Position numbers and translations under genes: made by a program. Shown piece after piece: positions 25,917-33,770 of a stretch of DNA of 40,811 nucleotides (positions are counted from its first letter, which is position 1; each line of letters opens with the position of its first letter). Source of the stretch: Streptomyces flaveus (GTDB taxonomy: Bacteria; Actinomycetota; Actinomycetes; Streptomycetales; Streptomycetaceae); NCBI RefSeq assembly GCF_014647675.1, contig NZ_BMPQ01000003.1:209121-249931 (forward strand), in the 5' to 3' direction. The notes beneath the pieces are model-generated. The model saw only the letters and a list, made by a program, of their open reading frames with translations, was not told the DNA's origin and searched no databases.

Positions 25917-27181
25917 GGGATCTCCATGGTCACCATGGTGGGACCGCCCGCAGGGCTGCTGACGGCCAGGACGCCGTCGAATGTACCCAGTCGCCGCTCA
26001 ACTCCGGAGAGTCCCGAACCCGCCCCGATCACGGCACCGCCCTGGCCGTTGTCGGTGACGGCGATCCGCAGCATCCCCTCCGCGTGGTGCACATCGACCC
26101 AGATCCGATCCGCCTCCGCGTGCTTCACTGCATTGGTGAGGATCTCGCTGACGGCGAAGTACGCGGCCGACTCGACGGGCTCGTCCGCGCGCCCGGGCAG
26201 GTCCACGTCCACCTCGGTGCTGACGGGCAGCCGCAGCGCCAACGCCCGTACGGCGTCGCCCAGTCCGCGTTCGGCGAGCACGGGCGGATGGATGCCGCGC
26301 ACCAGGTCGCGCAGCTCGGTGAGCGCGTCGGCGGAGTTCCGGCGGGCCTCGGCGAGCAACTGCCTGGCCTTCTCGGGGTCCTTGTCGAGGAGCGCCTCGA
26401 CGGTGCCGAGGTCCATGCCCATCGCGACCAGCCGGGCCTGCGCCCCGTCGTGCAGGTCCCGCTCGATGCGCCGCAGTTCGGCGGCCGAGGTGTCCACCGC
26501 GTCCCGGCGGGTCTCGGTCAGGACGCGGACGCGCTCGGCCAGCTCGCCCTGACCCGGGGCGAGGAGGGCGCGGGTGAGCTGGAAGTGGGCCTTCAGCAGC
26601 CGCGGGCCGGCGAAGTGAGCCAGGAAGAGGAGCGCGAGCGCCAGCGCGGCGGCGCCGAACGCGGAGGCCTGGCCCGTGACCGGCACGAAGCCGTACCAGT
26701 AGGCGACGTAACCGGCGTCCGCGAAGACCCGCCACAGCCCGGCCGCGAGCGCGAACCCCTCCAGCGGGTAGAACAACAGCACGGCCGGCAGCAGCGCGGT
26801 GAGGAACCCCGCCGTCATGTCGACCGGCAGCCACCTCAGGTCCCGCCAGGTCGCCGGGTCGCGCAGCAAAGCGAACGTACGCGTCCACGGGTTGGCGCCC
26901 TCCGGGACCGGCCGGTACGCCGACGGGATCTTCACCCCGCACCACTGGGCGGCCAGCACCCGCCGCCAGTCCGCGAACGTCCGCACCCCCGTGAGCACCC
27001 AGGGTGTGGTGACGAGCCCGATCCCGATCGGTATCAACGCGATGGACACCAGGGAGAGCGTGAAGCAGAGCACTGCCCCCGGCAGCAGCACCAGCGCCAG
27101 CCCGAGCCCCCGTACCGCCGCGAGCCCGAGCCCCCGCGCCCTGGTTGAACCGCTGCCGCTCTTCGTCTCGATGGTCGTCAT
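25901..27181 (-). CDS. Sensor histidine kinase (HisKA_3/NarX type)
   Basis: 426 aa. Hydrophobic segments at about 25-60, 120-150 and 155-192 give four or so membrane spans with little extracellular sequence, the usual layout of actinomycete sensor kinases with a membrane-sensing domain. The dimerisation/phospho-acceptor motif is ELRRIERDLHDGAQARLVAM with H244. The ATPase motifs are SEILTNAVKHAEA (N box), VTDNGQGGA and GSGLSGVERRL. ATG 27181 (MTTIETKSGSG) is chosen; an upstream open extension to 27256 has no family likeness. Partner is the downstream response regulator. The epimerase gene ends 52 bp upstream. Confidence 0.92.
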   Translation of the reverse strand: MTTIETKSGSGSTRARGLGLAAVRGLGLALVLLPGAVLCFTLSLVSIALIPIGIGLVTTPWVLTGVRTFADWRRVLAAQWCGVKIPSAYRPVPEGANPWTRTFALLRDPATWRDLRWLPVDMTAGFLTALLPAVLLFYPLEGFALAAGLWRVFADAGYVAYWYGFVPVTGQASAFGAAALALALLFLAHFAGPRLLKAHFQLTRALLAPGQGELAERVRVLTETRRDAVDTSAAELRRIERDLHDGAQARLVAMGMDLGTVEALLDKDPEKARQLLAEARRNSADALTELRDLVRGIHPPVLAERGLGDAVRALALRLPVSTEVDVDLPGRADEPVESAAYFAVSEILTNAVKHAEADRIWVDVHHAEGMLRIAVTDNGQGGAVIGAGSGLSGVERRLGTFDGVLAVSSPAGGPTMVTMEIPCELS

Positions 27182-27233
27182 GGCGTCAGTCTGGCCGAGG
27201 GGGCGGCGCCGGGCACGGGGGTTGGGCTCCGGA

Positions 27234-28253
27234 TCAGGGGGTGTTGCCAGGTACACCTCCGCCGCTCGCCAGCACCTTCGCCTCCACCTCCGGATCGAGG
27301 CCCTTGGCCGTCCGGTCCGGCCGCTGCGGCGCCGTACCGCCGATGCCTTGGAGCCACTTCCAGGTATCGGTCACGGTGTCGGCGACGGGCCGGCAGTCCA
27401 GTCCCGTCGCCAGCGCCCGGGAGACGTCCGCGGCGTGCAGGGCGTCGTGCAGGTCGCTGCCCGGCGGCACCCACACCGGCAGCTGGACCCACGGCTCGAT
27501 ACCCGCCTCCAGGATCACGTCCGGGTCGGTCCACCGCAGCTCGGCCGGACCGCCGGTGGCGCGCACACAGGCGTCGAGCAGGGTGCCCATGGTGGCGTGC
27601 CCTTGCGGGCTGATGAGGTTGTACGGCCCGCTCGACTCCCGCTCCACCGCACCGAGAATCCACTCGGCGAGGTCACGGACGTCGACGTACTGGAGGGGCA
27701 GGTCGCGTGGCCCGGGCGCCAGGACGGGCCCGCCGCGGGCGATCCTGCCCAGCCACCACGGCAGCCGCCCGACGTTCTCGTACGGCCCGAGGATCAGCCC
27801 GGCCCGCACGAGCAGCGAACGATCCGCACCGAAGGCCTCCACGGCGGCCAGCTCGCCACCCCGCTTGTCCCGGGCGTAGTCGGTCTCCCCGGCGTCGGCG
27901 GAGGCGTCCTCCACCAGGGGAGCGTCCTCGGTGTAACCGGCGGCCGGCGGCCACTCGTACACCGAGCAGCTCGACACGTACACGTACCGCCCGGCGCGGC
28001 CCCGCAGCAGCCGCGCCGGGTCCCGTACGGCACGCGGCGCCGCCGACCAGGTGTCGACGACGGCGTCCCACTCTCCCTCTGCGAGGGCGGCGAGCCCGTC
28101 GGGCGCGGTGCGGTCACCGTGCAGTGACCGCACACCGGCGGGAGGCGCGTGCCGTCCCCGGTGGAAGACGGTCACCTCCCAGCCGCGCCCGAGGGCCGCC
28201 TCCGCGACGGCCCGTCCCGCGAACTCTGTCCCACCCAGCAGCAGAAGTCTCAT
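27234..28253 (-). CDS. NAD-dependent epimerase/dehydratase-like protein
   Basis: 339 aa, extended SDR family. The NAD-binding glycine motif is at the N-terminus (LLLLGGTEFAGRAVAEAA); the active-site Tyr/Lys is in DYARDKRGGE, after SSCSVYEWP. The region PLQYVDVRDLAEWILGAVE is the usual helix after the substrate pocket, and PYNLISPQGHATMGTLLDAC is the typical following strand. The substrate (a nucleotide sugar or other sugar/steroid) cannot be told. It lies upstream of the two-component pair on the same strand. Confidence 0.88.
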   Translation of the reverse strand: MRLLLLGGTEFAGRAVAEAALGRGWEVTVFHRGRHAPPAGVRSLHGDRTAPDGLAALAEGEWDAVVDTWSAAPRAVRDPARLLRGRAGRYVYVSSCSVYEWPPAAGYTEDAPLVEDASADAGETDYARDKRGGELAAVEAFGADRSLLVRAGLILGPYENVGRLPWWLGRIARGGPVLAPGPRDLPLQYVDVRDLAEWILGAVERESSGPYNLISPQGHATMGTLLDACVRATGGPAELRWTDPDVILEAGIEPWVQLPVWVPPGSDLHDALHAADVSRALATGLDCRPVADTVTDTWKWLQGIGGTAPQRPDRTAKGLDPEVEAKVLASGGGVPGNTP

Positions 28254-28313
28254 ACCGGTGACTCTGCCCGGCCGGTCCGCGGGACGGAACGGGAATCTGC
28301 CCTCAGCAGAGAG

Positions 28314-28880
28314 TCAACGCCCCGCCGGCGGCGCGTACTTGTACCCCACCCGGCGCACGGTCTGGATCACCTGCCGGTGCTCGGCGCCCAGCTTGCGGCG
28401 CAGGCGGGCGATGTGGACGTCGACGGTACGGCCGTCACCCACATGCCCGTACCCCCACACCGTGGTGACCAACTGGTCGCGGGTGTACACCCGGTGGGGG
28501 TGGGTGACGAGGTGGGCGAGCAGCTCGAACTCCAGGTAGGTGAGGTCGAGCGCCCGCCCGTCCACCTCGGCGGTGCGCTGCACGGTGTCGACCCGCACGA
28601 GCGGGTCGTCGGCGGCCCCGGCACCCGTCTCCGCCCGCTCGGGCACCGCCACTGGCGCGAACGGCGGCTGCTGGTCGGCCGGGACGAGCACCAGATACCC
28701 GACCATCGGGGGCCGCCCCGGGAGGGTGGGCAGGGTGTGCGGGGGCGCGGGCAGCAGGGTGGCGCCCGGCGGCAGGAAGTCCGCCACGTCCACCACCTCG
28801 TCCCGGTCGACGGCACGCAGCCGGTGCCGGGCGGGGGAGTTCAGGGGTGCGGTGGGGGAGAGGGAACGAGTGTTCGCCAT
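28314..28880 (-). CDS. Winged-helix (OmpR/PhoB-type) regulator without receiver domain
   Basis: 188 aa. The C-terminal ~95 residues are a Trans_reg_C domain: RTAEVDGRALDLTYLEFELLAHLVTHPHRVYTRDQLVTTVWGYGHVGDGRTVDVHIARLRRKLG and GYKY at the end. The N-terminal ~90 residues are Pro/Ala-rich with a short hydrophobic strand (MVGYLVLVPADQQPP) and show no receiver domain and no phosphorylatable aspartate pocket. Such proteins occur in Streptomyces as stand-alone regulators; the signal input is unknown. ATG 28880. Confidence 0.88.
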   Translation of the reverse strand: MANTRSLSPTAPLNSPARHRLRAVDRDEVVDVADFLPPGATLLPAPPHTLPTLPGRPPMVGYLVLVPADQQPPFAPVAVPERAETGAGAADDPLVRVDTVQRTAEVDGRALDLTYLEFELLAHLVTHPHRVYTRDQLVTTVWGYGHVGDGRTVDVHIARLRRKLGAEHRQVIQTVRRVGYKYAPPAGR

Positions 28881-29188
28881 GAGAGGTCAGCTCTTTTCGC
28901 GCGAGAGGTTCGTCGGGGGACGTACGTCATTGCGCGCCGACCGAAGGCCGAGGTGTGGCTTTAGAGGGCCGGCGCGTTCACCGCGCGGCAACACTCCCGG
29001 TCGAAGACGTGGTGCTGACGGGAGGGCCAGAAGGGCTCGAGGTCATGGCGACCTGTCGCGGGGTGCTTCTGGGGGCTGGCCATGGGCCCATTGAAGCAGA
29101 CGAAGCGGACAACGGTGAGGGGGCGTCCACCGTTTGTGATGGACGCCCCCTCACGGAGTCGTACGGAGCTGCGTCGTACGGGTACGGG
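28881..29188. promoter_or_regulatory. Intergenic region between regulator and glnII
   Basis: 308 bp without a convincing gene. The left part should hold the promoter of the winged-helix regulator. The right part holds the terminator hairpin of glnII. No other structure stood out. Confidence 0.4.
29115..29154 (-). terminator. Terminator hairpin downstream of glnII
   Basis: Perfect 15-bp arms GTGAGGGGGCGTCCA (29115-29129) and TGGACGCCCCCTCAC (29140-29154) with a 10-nt loop, beginning 34 bp past the glnII stop. Confidence 0.75.
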
Positions 29189-30217
29189 TCAGACCTGGCC
29201 GGCCTTGTCCAGGGCCGTGCAGCAGGTGTCGACGATCAGGCGCGTCACGACGTACGGGTCGACGTTCGCGTTCGGGCGGCGGTCCTCGATGTAGCCCTTG
29301 CCGTCCTGCTCGACCTGCCACGGGATACGGACCGAGGCGCCACGGTTGGAGACACCGTAGGAGTACTCGTTCCACGGGGCGGTCTCGTGCAGACCGGTCA
29401 GGCGGTCGTCGATGCCGGCGCCGTAGTTCTTGACGTGGTCCATGGGCTTGGAGCCCTCGCCCAGCGACTCGCACGCGGTGATGATCGCGTCGTAGCCCTC
29501 GCGCATCGCCTTGGTGGAGAAGTTGGTGTGGGCGCCGGCGCCGTTCCAGTCGCCCTTGACCGGCTTGGGGTCGAGGGTCGCGGAGACGTCGAAGTCCTCG
29601 GCGGTGCGGTACAGCAGCCAGCGGGCCATCCACAGCTGGTCGGCGACCTCCAGCGGGGAGACCGGGCCGACCTGGAACTCCCACTGGCCGGGCATGACCT
29701 CGGCGTTGATGCCGGAGATGGCGAGACCCGCCTTGAGGCAGTTCTCCAGGTGCGCCTCGACGATGTCACGGCCGAAGATCTCGTCCGAGCCGACACCGCA
29801 GTAGTAGCCGCCCTGCGCGGCCGGGAAGCCGCCCTCGGGGAAGCCGAGCGGGCGCGAGCCCTTGAAGAAGGTGTACTCCTGCTCGATGCCGAAGATCGGC
29901 TCCTGCGCGGCGAACTTCTCCGCGACCTCGGTGAGCGCGGCACGGGTGTTGGACTCGTGCGGCGTCATGTCGATGTTGAGGACCTCGCACATGACGAGCA
30001 CGTCGTCGCCGCCGCGGATCGGGTCCGGGAAGGTGGCGACCGGCTTCAGCACGCGGTCGGAGGCGTGGCCCTCGGCCTGGTTCGTGGAGGACCCGTCGAA
30101 GCCCCAGATCGGCAGCGCTTCGCCCTTGGCGTCATCGGCCAGGATCTTCGTCTTGGAACGCAGCTTGGCCGTCGGCTCGGTGCCGTCGATCCAGATGTAC
30201 TCAGCCTTGAAGGTCAC
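29189..30217 (-). CDS. glnII: Glutamine synthetase, type II (GSII)
   Basis: 342 aa, the normal size for the eukaryote-like GSII of Streptomyces. It makes glutamine from glutamate, ammonia and ATP. The N-terminal beta-grasp starts TFKAEYIWIDGTEPTAKLRSK, with catalytic-domain motifs IWGFDGSSTNQAEG, FGIEQEYTFFKG, NAEVMPGQWEFQVG, GDWNGAGAHTNFSTKAM and NRGASVRIP. There is no adenylylation segment, so control is by transcription. GTG 30217 matches the family start and has AAGGA about 10 bp upstream; the ATG at 30226 overlaps that site. A GlnR-like box lies about 150 bp upstream. Confidence 0.96.
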   Translation of the reverse strand: MTFKAEYIWIDGTEPTAKLRSKTKILADDAKGEALPIWGFDGSSTNQAEGHASDRVLKPVATFPDPIRGGDDVLVMCEVLNIDMTPHESNTRAALTEVAEKFAAQEPIFGIEQEYTFFKGSRPLGFPEGGFPAAQGGYYCGVGSDEIFGRDIVEAHLENCLKAGLAISGINAEVMPGQWEFQVGPVSPLEVADQLWMARWLLYRTAEDFDVSATLDPKPVKGDWNGAGAHTNFSTKAMREGYDAIITACESLGEGSKPMDHVKNYGAGIDDRLTGLHETAPWNEYSYGVSNRGASVRIPWQVEQDGKGYIEDRRPNANVDPYVVTRLIVDTCCTALDKAGQV

Positions 30218-30297
30218 GGGCCACATCCTTCGGGGTGGGTCTTGTTGCGCTCGGTCGTCACGGGCGCGGGGCGCTGCCGCGGAGTCTGCGGCACCTC

Positions 30298-30341
30298 GGG
30301 CGCCGCGGCACTGGGGCGCCGTGGCACTGGGCGCCGCGGGG
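30298..30341 (-). repeat. Tandem 16-bp repeats in the glnII leader
   Basis: Two near-identical 16-bp units (30298-30313 and 30314-30329; GGGCGCCG, C or T, GGCACTG) and a third partial copy (30330-30341) lie between the GlnR-like box and the glnII start. They would be in the 5' leader of the transcript and can form stable GC-rich stems. Confidence 0.6.
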
Positions 30342-30365
30342 ATGCTCGCAGCCTGTCAACCGGCC

Positions 30366-30403
30366 ATTTCCCGATCATTGCTCGGTCGTGAACCCCGTGT
30401 TAC
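30366..30403 (-). promoter_or_regulatory. GlnR-like box of glnII
   Basis: Read on the minus strand: GTAAC-n6-TTCAC-n6-GCAAT-n6-GAAAT, four half-sites with exact 11-bp pitch. This agrees with the gTnAc/GaAAc pattern of GlnR sites in Streptomyces. GlnR is the nitrogen-response regulator that activates glutamine synthetase genes when nitrogen is short. Confidence 0.72.
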
Positions 30404-30507
30404 CTGGTGCTTGTGGGCTGGGGGTCCGCCTTGAGAGCGGGTGGGCTCTGTCGTATACGAGGGAGTACGGGAACGGAGGAGGCGGAGCGAAGGCTGTATG
30501 GGGGGCG

Positions 30508-30957
30508 TCACTCGCCCCCGGCCGAGGCCTCCCGCATTCCCTCCAGGAAGCCCCGGATCGCCTCCCGCTCCCGCTCGTCACAGTTCTGGAGCAGCTCCAC
30601 TGCCTTCCCGATGAGTGGCCCGAAGAAGGACCACCCCAGTTCGACCGCCCGCTCGTCCACCTCGACGACCACTTTGCGCCGGTCCTGCCGGCCCCGCACC
30701 CGCCGCACATGCCCGGCCCCCTCCAGTCGGTCGAGCAGCGAGGTGGTCCCGGCCGAATTGAGCCCGAGCGCAGCACCGAGCCGCCCGGCCGTCATCTCCT
30801 CGCCGGCCCGGGAGGCATCCATGAGCTCGATCAGGGCGCGTACGTCCGTCGGGTGCATGCCGTTGTGGCTCGCGAACCGGGCGCTGCGCAGGCCGAGTTC
30901 GACCGTCACCGCGCGCAGGAGATGGACGATCTCCATCTCGGGGCCCTGGTTCCGCAT
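30508..30957 (-). CDS. MarR-family transcriptional regulator
   Basis: 149 aa, the usual size. The winged helix-turn-helix is seen in ALIELMDASRAGEEMTAGRLGAALGLNSAGTTSLLDRLEGAGHVRRVRGRQDRRKVVVEV. It probably represses the divergent hydrolase gene and itself from the palindrome at 30991. ATG 30957 follows GGAGG with 6 bp spacing; an upstream in-frame start at 31032 would place the operator inside the gene and is rejected. Confidence 0.9.
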   Translation of the reverse strand: MRNQGPEMEIVHLLRAVTVELGLRSARFASHNGMHPTDVRALIELMDASRAGEEMTAGRLGAALGLNSAGTTSLLDRLEGAGHVRRVRGRQDRRKVVVEVDERAVELGWSFFGPLIGKAVELLQNCDEREREAIRGFLEGMREASAGGE

Positions 30958-30975
30958 GTGCCGCCTCCGGCTATC

Positions 30976-31009
30976 ATCTCGCTCGTCGAATATCTCGCTC
31001 AGCGAGATA
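30976..31009. promoter_or_regulatory. Candidate MarR operator in a divergent promoter
   Basis: TATCTCGCT (30991-30999), C, AGCGAGATA (31001-31009) is a perfect 9-bp-arm palindrome. The half-site ATCTCGCT also appears at 30976-30983, 16 bp away. It occupies the 67-bp gap between the divergent MarR and hydrolase starts. Confidence 0.75.
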
Positions 31010-31024
31010 ATACGGGAGGGCTCC

Positions 31025-31879
31025 ATGAGCACGTACGACAGCGACGCCTTTCAGCCGGCCTACGACAAGGTCATGGCCAAGTGGCCCGCGGAACGGGAGG
31101 CGATCCGCGTCTCCACGCCGTTCGGCACGACGTACGTCAACGCCTGCGGACCGCCCGATGCGCCCCCGCTTCTCCTCCTGCCAGGCGGCGGAGGTGCGAC
31201 CTCCGCCTCTTGGCACGCCCAGGCCGCCGACCTCGCCCGCAACCACCGTGTCCTCGCCGTCGACCTGATCGGTGCCCCCGGCCGCAGCGAACGGGCCGGC
31301 GACCGTCACCCCCGTACGGTCGCCGACCTGTCCGTCTGGCTGGACGCGCTCCTGGACGGCCTCGGTGCGGAGACGGCGGACATGGGCGGGCACTCGTACG
31401 GCGGCTGGATCGCCCTGCGTTACGCGCTGCTGGCGCCCGCCCGGGTGCGCCGCCTGTTCCTCCTGGACCCGACCCAGTGCTTTGCCGGGTACAAGGCGGC
31501 GTACCTGCTGCATGCCCTGCCGATGTTGCTGCGCCCCGCACCCCACCGGGTCCGCGCCTTCCTGGAGTGGGAGGCCGGGGGAGTGGCTCTCGACCCGGAC
31601 TGGCTCCGCCTCCAGGAGACGGCCGCCGGCTTCCCCTCCGTGAAGCCCGTGACCGGACCCCGCCCCACGCCGGAGGCGCTGCGGGGCTTGGAGGCGCCGG
31701 TCCTGCTGTGCCTGGCCGGGAACAGCAGGACTCATGACGCGCGCGCCGTGGCGGCGAGGGCAGGCGGGCTGTTGCCGCGCGTGGAGACGGACGTACTGCC
31801 CGGCATCTCGCATCACGCGTTGCCGCAGGCCGCACCCGCCGAACTGGGCCGCCGCCTCACCGATTTCCTCGGTGGCTGA
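31025..31879 (+). CDS. Alpha/beta-fold hydrolase
   Basis: 284 aa. Alpha/beta-hydrolase fold with oxyanion region LLLLPGGGGATSASW, nucleophile elbow G-H-S-Y-G-G in MGGHSYGGWIALRYALLAP, and the catalytic histidine near the end in GISHHALPQAAP. It hydrolyses an ester or related bond; the substrate is unknown. Start ATG 31025 (MSTYDSDAFQPAYDK) follows GGGAGG. Control by the divergent MarR gene suggests response to a small aromatic or toxic molecule, which is inference only. Confidence 0.9.
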   Translation: MSTYDSDAFQPAYDKVMAKWPAEREAIRVSTPFGTTYVNACGPPDAPPLLLLPGGGGATSASWHAQAADLARNHRVLAVDLIGAPGRSERAGDRHPRTVADLSVWLDALLDGLGAETADMGGHSYGGWIALRYALLAPARVRRLFLLDPTQCFAGYKAAYLLHALPMLLRPAPHRVRAFLEWEAGGVALDPDWLRLQETAAGFPSVKPVTGPRPTPEALRGLEAPVLLCLAGNSRTHDARAVAARAGGLLPRVETDVLPGISHHALPQAAPAELGRRLTDFLGG

Positions 31880-31897
31880 CTCCTCCGTGTCCGAGCC

Positions 31898-32533
31898 TTA
31901 CCCCACCTTCTCGATCAGCGCCCGACGGATCAGGAACTTGCCGGGCTCGCGGACCTGCTCGAAGGCCGCGTTGTTGAGGAGGGTGCAGCTGCCGGAGGTT
32001 GATGTGACCTCCACTGTCGTGGACTTGTTGTTGTCCAGGTTCGTGACCTTCAGTTGCGTACCGGGCGGGAACTGGTTGCTGGACGCGGCCGGGGCGCCCT
32101 CCTCGCCGGAGAGTGTGACGGTCGAACCCGCGCAGACCTGCTCACCGCCGGCGACCCCCGTCGCGTCGCCGGAAGTGTCTGCGGGAGCCGATGCCGGCTG
32201 CTCGGCCGGGGTGTCCTGAGCCGACTCCCCGGGCGTGCAGCCGGAGGCTTCCTGCTTGCGCTCGATCTCCGCGATGACCGCTTCCCGGTTGGCGATCCGG
32301 GCCTCGGACTGTGCGTCGGGATTGGCGCGTTGCCCCTCGATGAACTTCTCGTTGTTCCCGAGCGCCGTGGCCAGACCCTCGCAGACCGTGGAGGACTGTG
32401 CCTGACCGGCCGGCGCGGCGTTCGAGGTGGCCGCCAGAGCGAAGGCCCCGCCTCCGGCGACCGCCGCGGCGCTCACCAGCAACGCGAGCTTCTTCTTGGG
32501 GCTGATCGTTCTCCTGCGGGACGTACGCGGCAT
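31898..32533 (-). CDS. Secreted protein with a possible RlpA-like (double-psi barrel) end
   Basis: 211 aa. N-terminal signal peptide (RRRTISPKKKLALLVSAAAV, cleavage near SNAAPA). Residues 50-98 form a helical segment bounded by two cysteines (STVCEGLATALGNNEKF to QEASGCTPG). A Pro/Ala/Ser linker leads to a C-terminal ~75-residue domain with QVCAGSTVTLSGE, PPGTQLKVTNLDNNKSTTVEV and LLNNAAFEQVREPGKFLIRRALIEKV. The last part is reminiscent of RlpA/expansin-like double-psi barrels, but the usual RGPF and DLS motifs are not seen. Likely extracellular, function unknown. ATG 32533. Confidence 0.78.
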   Translation of the reverse strand: MPRTSRRRTISPKKKLALLVSAAAVAGGGAFALAATSNAAPAGQAQSSTVCEGLATALGNNEKFIEGQRANPDAQSEARIANREAVIAEIERKQEASGCTPGESAQDTPAEQPASAPADTSGDATGVAGGEQVCAGSTVTLSGEEGAPAASSNQFPPGTQLKVTNLDNNKSTTVEVTSTSGSCTLLNNAAFEQVREPGKFLIRRALIEKVG

Positions 32534-32942
32534 AGCGGGCCTCCTGTCTCCGGCCGCCCTGGCGGCGACCTGTTGTGAGCGGGGAGTACGCCGCTATGTA
32601 CGAGATGCCGAACAGGGTTACTCGACAGTTCACACGAGTCACTCAAGTGGCTTAGATCACAAAGGAAGTTGAGTAATCCCTCTCCTGGCCGAGTGCGGTC
32701 CCGGGCGGGGGTGCCGCCTGGGTGCTGCCCTCCGTGCGCACGCCCGTCGATGGCCTTGTTCGAATTTGACGCCGCCTCATTCGCACCTCGCGGACCTGGG
32801 GTGACGCCACGCCAATTCCCTATCTCACCTGGTCTTTTTGCCGCCTTGGCGGACTGTCTCGATGTCAGTGGTGGGCAGTAAACTATGAGTAGTGTTCGAG
32901 GGCGCCGACGGACGGCTCCCTGACCGCGACAGGAGGATGCTC
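32534..32942. promoter_or_regulatory. Divergent intergenic region, 409 bp
   Basis: No convincing gene. It must contain promoters for the secreted protein (left) and the small conserved protein (right). A possible -10 TAAACT (32879-32884) and a short palindrome CCGCC-TT-GGCGG (32841-32852) precede the right-hand gene. AGGAGG (32931-32936) is its ribosome site. Confidence 0.4.
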
Positions 32943-33251
32943 GTGCCCGCTGCCGCACTCTTCCCGCTGCCCACGCAGTCCACAGCCAAGAGGCCGGTTC
33001 CACTGGACCTGCCGTACGAGCCCGTCGAGAAGCGGCCGCTCCCGCCGGGGCGTCCGCGCGACTGGTACATCACGCACAACCGGCGCCTCAAGGCGATGCG
33101 GCTCGCCATCGCATTGCTGGACTCCGGCGTCTACATGCCCAACCAGGCCCGCAACGAGACGATCCACCGCACGGCCGAACTCATCGGCGTCCACCCGCCG
33201 TCGGACACGACGTGTCACATGGTGCGAGCCCTGATGCGTTACGCCCGCTGA
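32943..33251 (+). CDS. Small conserved actinomycete protein of unknown function
   Basis: 102 aa, soluble and basic. The N-terminal third is Pro-rich (LPLPTQSTAKRPVPLDLPYE), then a helical region PRDWYITHNRRLKAMRLAIALLDSGVYMPNQARNETIHRTAELIGVHPPSDTTCHMVRALM. The helical part is well balanced and looks like a folded domain, but I do not recognise a family. AGGAGG (32931-32936) is well spaced from GTG 32943 and too close to ATG 32937, so GTG is chosen. A U-rich terminator follows. Confidence 0.72.
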   Translation: MPAAALFPLPTQSTAKRPVPLDLPYEPVEKRPLPPGRPRDWYITHNRRLKAMRLAIALLDSGVYMPNQARNETIHRTAELIGVHPPSDTTCHMVRALMRYAR

Positions 33252-33269
33252 GGTCTCCGGGTTTCCTTT

Positions 33270-33310
33270 CCAGCGCCGGTCGCCCTTGGGGGTGGCCGGC
33301 GCTGGGTTTT
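33270..33310 (+). terminator. Rho-independent terminator
   Basis: 10-bp arms CCAGCGCCGG (33270-33279) and CCGGCGCTGG (33296-33305) followed by GTTTT, just after the small gene's stop. Confidence 0.75.
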
Positions 33311-33491
33311 CCCCAAGCCCACCCCTTCCCGAAACCGGGAGCTCCGCCCCAACCGCCCGACCCGGCGAAGTAATTCGGTTTCGGCGAAGTGGCGTCACCC
33401 GGCATCCTGAGGATTACTCTCAACCCACCGGCGAACGGACGTTCGCAAACCGCAGCGTGCGTCCCAACCATTCACGCGAAGGAGGCTCGTC

Positions 33492-33770
33492 ATGGGTACC
33501 TTGATCATTCTGGCGATCCTCGTGCTGGTCGTCATGGGGTTCAGTAACCCTGTCTGGTGGATCGCCGCCGCCGCGCTGCTGTATCTGCATGTCCGCTACG
33601 GCCACACCGGACCGTCCCCGTCATCCGGCGGCCCCGCGGGCTCCTCGGGATCCCCGGCTCGCGTGGACGAAAGCTACCGCGCGTACCGCCAGCGCCGTGA
33701 CCGTCAGGCCAGGTGGGAGCGCCGTTACCGTCGCGAGCGCCGCTGGGCGTCCCGGCAGCAGAAGGGCTAA
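33492..33770 (+). CDS. Small membrane protein with basic tail
   Basis: 92 aa. Two hydrophobic stretches (GTLIILAILVLVVMGF, VWWIAAAALLYLHV) form a hairpin at the N-terminus, followed by a Ser/Gly/Pro spacer and a very basic tail (YRAYRQRRDRQARWERRYRRERRW). The tail is probably cytoplasmic and could contact nucleic acid or lipid heads. No family recognised beyond Streptomyces small membrane proteins. ATG 33492 follows GAAGGAGG. Its 3' end overlaps that of pspAB by 4 bp, tail to tail. Confidence 0.72.
   Translation: MGTLIILAILVLVVMGFSNPVWWIAAAALLYLHVRYGHTGPSPSSGGPAGSSGSPARVDESYRAYRQRRDRQARWERRYRRERRWASRQQKG

Noticed and set aside
32534..32942. A c-di-AMP (ydaO-type) riboswitch before the secreted protein gene
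   Set aside because: Such elements precede some Streptomyces cell-wall genes, but none of the conserved ydaO core is visible here.
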